Origin: an uncultured Spirochaetales bacterium
GTDB taxonomy: Bacteria > Spirochaetota > Spirochaetia > Sphaerochaetales > Sphaerochaetaceae
DNA length: 5,030 bases
Direction: 5' to 3'
Assembly: GCA_947306375.1 (NCBI GenBank)
Contig: CAMZGJ010000080.1
Coordinates: 1-5,030 of the forward strand
Below, one piece after another: positions 4,996-5,030 of the stretch (position 1 is the stretch's first letter; every line of letters starts with the position of its first letter). Made by a program: the position numbers and the translations under genes. The notes under the pieces are model-generated. The model was not told the origin of the DNA, did no database searches, and saw only the letters and a program-made list of their open reading frames with translations.

Positions 4996-5030
4996 TAAAA
5001 AAGTAAAATAAGAGCAGGCTATTTCAGGCC
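4996..5030 (+). terminator. Probable first half of a terminator hairpin, cut by the window end
   Basis: An A-rich run (4996-5010) leads into AGAGCAGGC (5011-5019), then TATTTCAG, then GCC at the last three bases, which can pair with GGC (5017-5019). The layout of an A-rich run followed by AGAG and a stem copies the complete terminator at 51-91. If correct, the sequence beyond the window continues with TGCTCT and a T run. It would end the DksA-like transcript 15 or so bases after its stop. Confidence 0.4.

Noticed and set aside
1..5030. CRISPR array, insertion sequence, prophage or defence system
   Set aside because: I found no regularly spaced repeats, no transposase or integrase motifs, no terminal inverted repeats and no defence-type domains in any frame.

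Overview
The window is a compact, ordinary stretch of bacterial chromosome carrying housekeeping genes. It holds the 3' part of a tRNA-Asp gene and five complete protein genes. I read no phage, transposon, CRISPR or toxin-antitoxin genes. Moderate GC, tight packing and this mix (MnmA with an ESQDFYSG motif, M29 aminopeptidase, TrmJ-like SPOUT methyltransferase, AI-2E/PerM membrane protein, short DksA-like protein) suggest a spirochaete of the Treponema group. That is an inference from recalled protein similarity, not from a search; Bacteroidetes or Clostridia remain possible.

Layout. Positions 1-50 are the end of tRNA-Asp(GUC), followed by a strong intrinsic terminator (51-91). Positions 92-256 hold no gene but contain an AT-rich nine-base element in three copies. 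mnmA is on the minus strand (257-1330). An 85-base divergent promoter region (1331-1415) separates it from an M29 aminopeptidase gene (1416-2636, plus). That gene converges, with only 8 bases between stops, on a trmJ-like gene (2645-3382, minus). A 56-base divergent gap leads to an AI-2E/PerM family membrane protein (3439-4590, plus). A DksA/TraR-type zinc-finger gene (4622-4981, plus) follows 31 bases later. The last ~30 bases look like the first half of a terminator hairpin cut by the window edge.

How the genes relate. mnmA (wobble-U34 2-thiolation) and trmJ (2'-O-methylation at position 32) both modify the tRNA anticodon loop, and a tRNA gene lies beside them. The peptidase lies between them on the opposite strand, so this is clustering rather than an operon. 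The membrane protein and DksA-like genes may be co-transcribed, although dksA also has a candidate promoter of its own.

The most notable points are an MnmA that lacks the usual second catalytic cysteine but has a CxxC motif; a back-to-back pair of TGnTATCAT extended -10 elements between mnmA and the peptidase gene; and a lack of Shine-Dalgarno sequences for four of the five genes, three with candidate promoters that would start transcription at or next to the start codon. I do not see a wholly new system here.
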